From: Deltaproteobacteria bacterium
Lineage (GTDB): Bacteria; Desulfobacterota; Desulfobacteria; Desulfobacterales; JAFDCJ01
Length of the DNA: 6,174 nucleotides
Assembly: GCA_019310665.1 (NCBI GenBank)
Contig: JAFDDW010000218.1
Span: 1 to 6,174 of the forward strand
Direction of reading: 5' to 3'
In this document: in pieces, positions 5,276-6,174 of the stretch
Numbering within the stretch: position 1 is the first letter of the stretch
Layout: each line of letters opens with the position of its first letter
Position numbers and translations under genes: made by a program
Notes under the pieces: model-generated
Databases searched by the model: none
What the model was told of the DNA's origin: nothing
What the model saw: only the letters and a program-made list of their open reading frames with translations

Positions 5276-5282
5276 CTTCTCC
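5276..5282 (-). promoter_or_regulatory. Ribosome-binding site deciding the TTG start of the peptidase
   Basis: The minus strand reads GGAGAAG, with its GGAG core six bases before TTG at 5270-5272. No ATG lies near with a comparable site, and the protein from this TTG (MAKIGKHNDL) aligns with the expected beginning of the family. Confidence 0.7.
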
Positions 5283-5354
5283 GATAGGTTAAAGACGAAA
5301 TTCTCTTTACTGGTTATGTGTATTATTTTTAGGGTTTTAATGGGAGACTTAACC

Positions 5355-5381
5355 TTTATGCAATCGGCCGGAGAGTGTCAA
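5355..5381 (-). promoter_or_regulatory. Possible promoter of the peptidase gene
   Basis: The minus strand has a perfect TTGACA at 5376-5381 and a CATAAA (four of six) at 5355-5360. The spacer is 15 bp, shorter than ideal. It lies about 80 bp before the TTG start, between the divergent hisS and peptidase genes. The exact -10 is uncertain. Confidence 0.35.
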
Positions 5382-5438
5382 GGGGGAAATGTCTGTTATC
5401 GATGCAAAGGGTCTTGATTCAGAATTATAATATAAATA

Positions 5439-5468
5439 TTGACTAACCTGCTAACACTGGAATATATT
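5439..5468 (+). promoter_or_regulatory. Sigma70-type promoter of hisS
   Basis: TTGACT (5439-5444) and TATATT (5463-5468), each five of six to consensus, are 18 bp apart, and the region is AT-rich. Initiation near 5475 would give a leader of about 44 bases before the hisS ATG. A perfect TATAAT also occurs at 5426-5431 but has no matching -35 box. Confidence 0.6.
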
Positions 5469-5518
5469 AACAAATTTTTAAAGCGAAAAAACATTCATAT
5501 TAGAATATTACAAAACCC

Positions 5519-6174
5519 ATGATACAGCTAATCAGAGGATTCAAAGACATACTTCCCGGCGAGGTTGAGCTCTGGCAGGAAACCGAGAGAATTGCGCGGG
5601 AATTACTGGAAGATTTCGGTTTCAGGGAGATCCGCATCCCGGTTATGGAACGGACGGAATTGTTTGCCAGAAGCATTGGTGAAGATACCGATATTGTGGA
5701 AAAAGAAATGTATACCTTTCCGGATCGCAAGGGAGATCTGATCACCCTGCGCCCGGAAGCAACGGCTTCCATTGCAAGGGCTTACATTCAACACAAATTA
5801 TTCGCCCAAGATGCGGTCCGGAAATTTTATATGATCGGGCCCATGTTCCGGCGGGAAAGACCGCAAAAGGGCCGGTACCGGCAATTTTATCAGATCGATG
5901 CCGAGATATTCGGCGTACATTCCGGACTGGCGGATGTCCAGCTTATATATTTACTGGTGACCCTGTGCTCACGGCTTAACCTGGAGGATGTCAAGGCCCA
6001 CATAAATTCCCTCGGTTGTCCCAAATGCCGTCCCCAATTCAGAAAGACCCTGACTGATTTCCTGGTGTCCGTCAGTGATAAACTGTGTTCGGATTGCAAC
6101 CGCCGAATGGACCGTAATCCGTTAAGGGTTTTGGATTGCAAAGTGCCCGCTTGCCGGGAAGCGTTAGCCGAATC
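5519..6174 (+). CDS. Histidyl-tRNA synthetase, N-terminal part (cut by window end)
   Basis: Class II synthetase that charges tRNA-His with histidine in the cytoplasm. 218 codons are visible of an expected total of roughly 415-430, and the frame is still open at the edge. Seen: RGFKDILPGE (6-15), the family's opening; PVMERTELFARS of motif 1 (41-52); TLRPEAT (76-82), where the Glu and Thr contact histidine; motif 2 FRRERPQKGRYRQF (110-123) with the ATP-binding Arg; and QIDAEIFG (125-132). A cysteine-rich stretch follows: CPKC (167-170), CSDC (190-193), C207 and C212, arranged like a zinc site in the segment between motifs 2 and 3. I believe this is found in many bacterial HisRS proteins. The ATG is chosen because the protein begins at the right distance from RGFKD and an in-frame TAG lies six codons upstream. 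The Shine-Dalgarno match is weak. It is transcribed away from the transporter operon and has its own promoter. Confidence 0.97.
   Translation, partial: MIQLIRGFKDILPGEVELWQETERIARELLEDFGFREIRIPVMERTELFARSIGEDTDIVEKEMYTFPDRKGDLITLRPEATASIARAYIQHKLFAQDAVRKFYMIGPMFRRERPQKGRYRQFYQIDAEIFGVHSGLADVQLIYLLVTLCSRLNLEDVKAHINSLGCPKCRPQFRKTLTDFLVSVSDKLCSDCNRRMDRNPLRVLDCKVPACREALAE

Noticed and set aside
5426..5431. Perfect TATAAT as the hisS -10 box
   Set aside because: No acceptable -35 box lies 16-19 bp upstream. The TTGACT/TATATT pair just downstream is better spaced.
5273..5518. T-box or attenuator leader for hisS
   Set aside because: The likely leader is only about 44 bases and shows no specifier loop, T-box core or terminator/antiterminator pair.

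Overview
The window looks like bacterial chromosome, probably from a Desulfobacterota (former Deltaproteobacteria) lineage. That placement is low confidence. It rests on the cysteine-rich HisRS, on protein style, and on repeat-rich, palindrome-rich intergenic DNA of a kind I associate with Desulfobacterales. No marker gene settles the taxonomy.

Layout from right to left. At 5519-6174 (+) is the first part of hisS (histidyl-tRNA synthetase), cut by the window edge, with a good sigma70-type promoter. Divergent from it, reading leftwards on the minus strand, is a four-gene group: a P1-family (DmpA/S58-type) autoprocessing aminopeptidase with a TTG start (4268-5272), a family-5 peptide/nickel-type periplasmic substrate-binding protein (2550-4046), a DppB-like permease (1318-2262) and a DppC-like permease (reads to 464; original stop at 406). 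The two permease genes overlap by one base (TAATG). The expected products would import a peptide-like solute and trim it in the cytoplasm. No ATPase genes (DppD/DppF type) are present in the window.

The main anomaly is the DppC-like gene, which carries two perfect tandem duplications. A 72-bp one at 1175-1318 repeats exactly its first 24 codons and keeps the frame. A 16-bp one at 525-556 shifts the frame and replaces the last 39 residues (final membrane helix and the NLLGDGLRD...LDPK ending) with 25 unrelated residues. Removing one 16-bp copy restores a canonical C-terminus ending at 406. The gene is therefore either freshly broken, switchable by repeat slippage, or mis-assembled.

The non-coding DNA is unusually structured. 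The 405 bp left of the permease hold a perfect 24-bp palindrome inside a larger inverted repeat, three 9-bp direct repeats, about five copies of a 7-bp C-rich repeat, and a fold-back element of about 122 bp next to the old stop codon. The gap between the binding protein and the DppB-like gene holds a terminator-like hairpin and a 208-bp MITE-like unit with inverted ends, which comes within 12 bp of the permease start codon. The gap between peptidase and binding protein has a 14-bp hairpin whose two imperfections become G-U pairs only in the operon-sense RNA. I read the whole as a peptide-transport operon whose permease half is being eroded or invaded by small repeats, while the peptidase and binding protein look intact.
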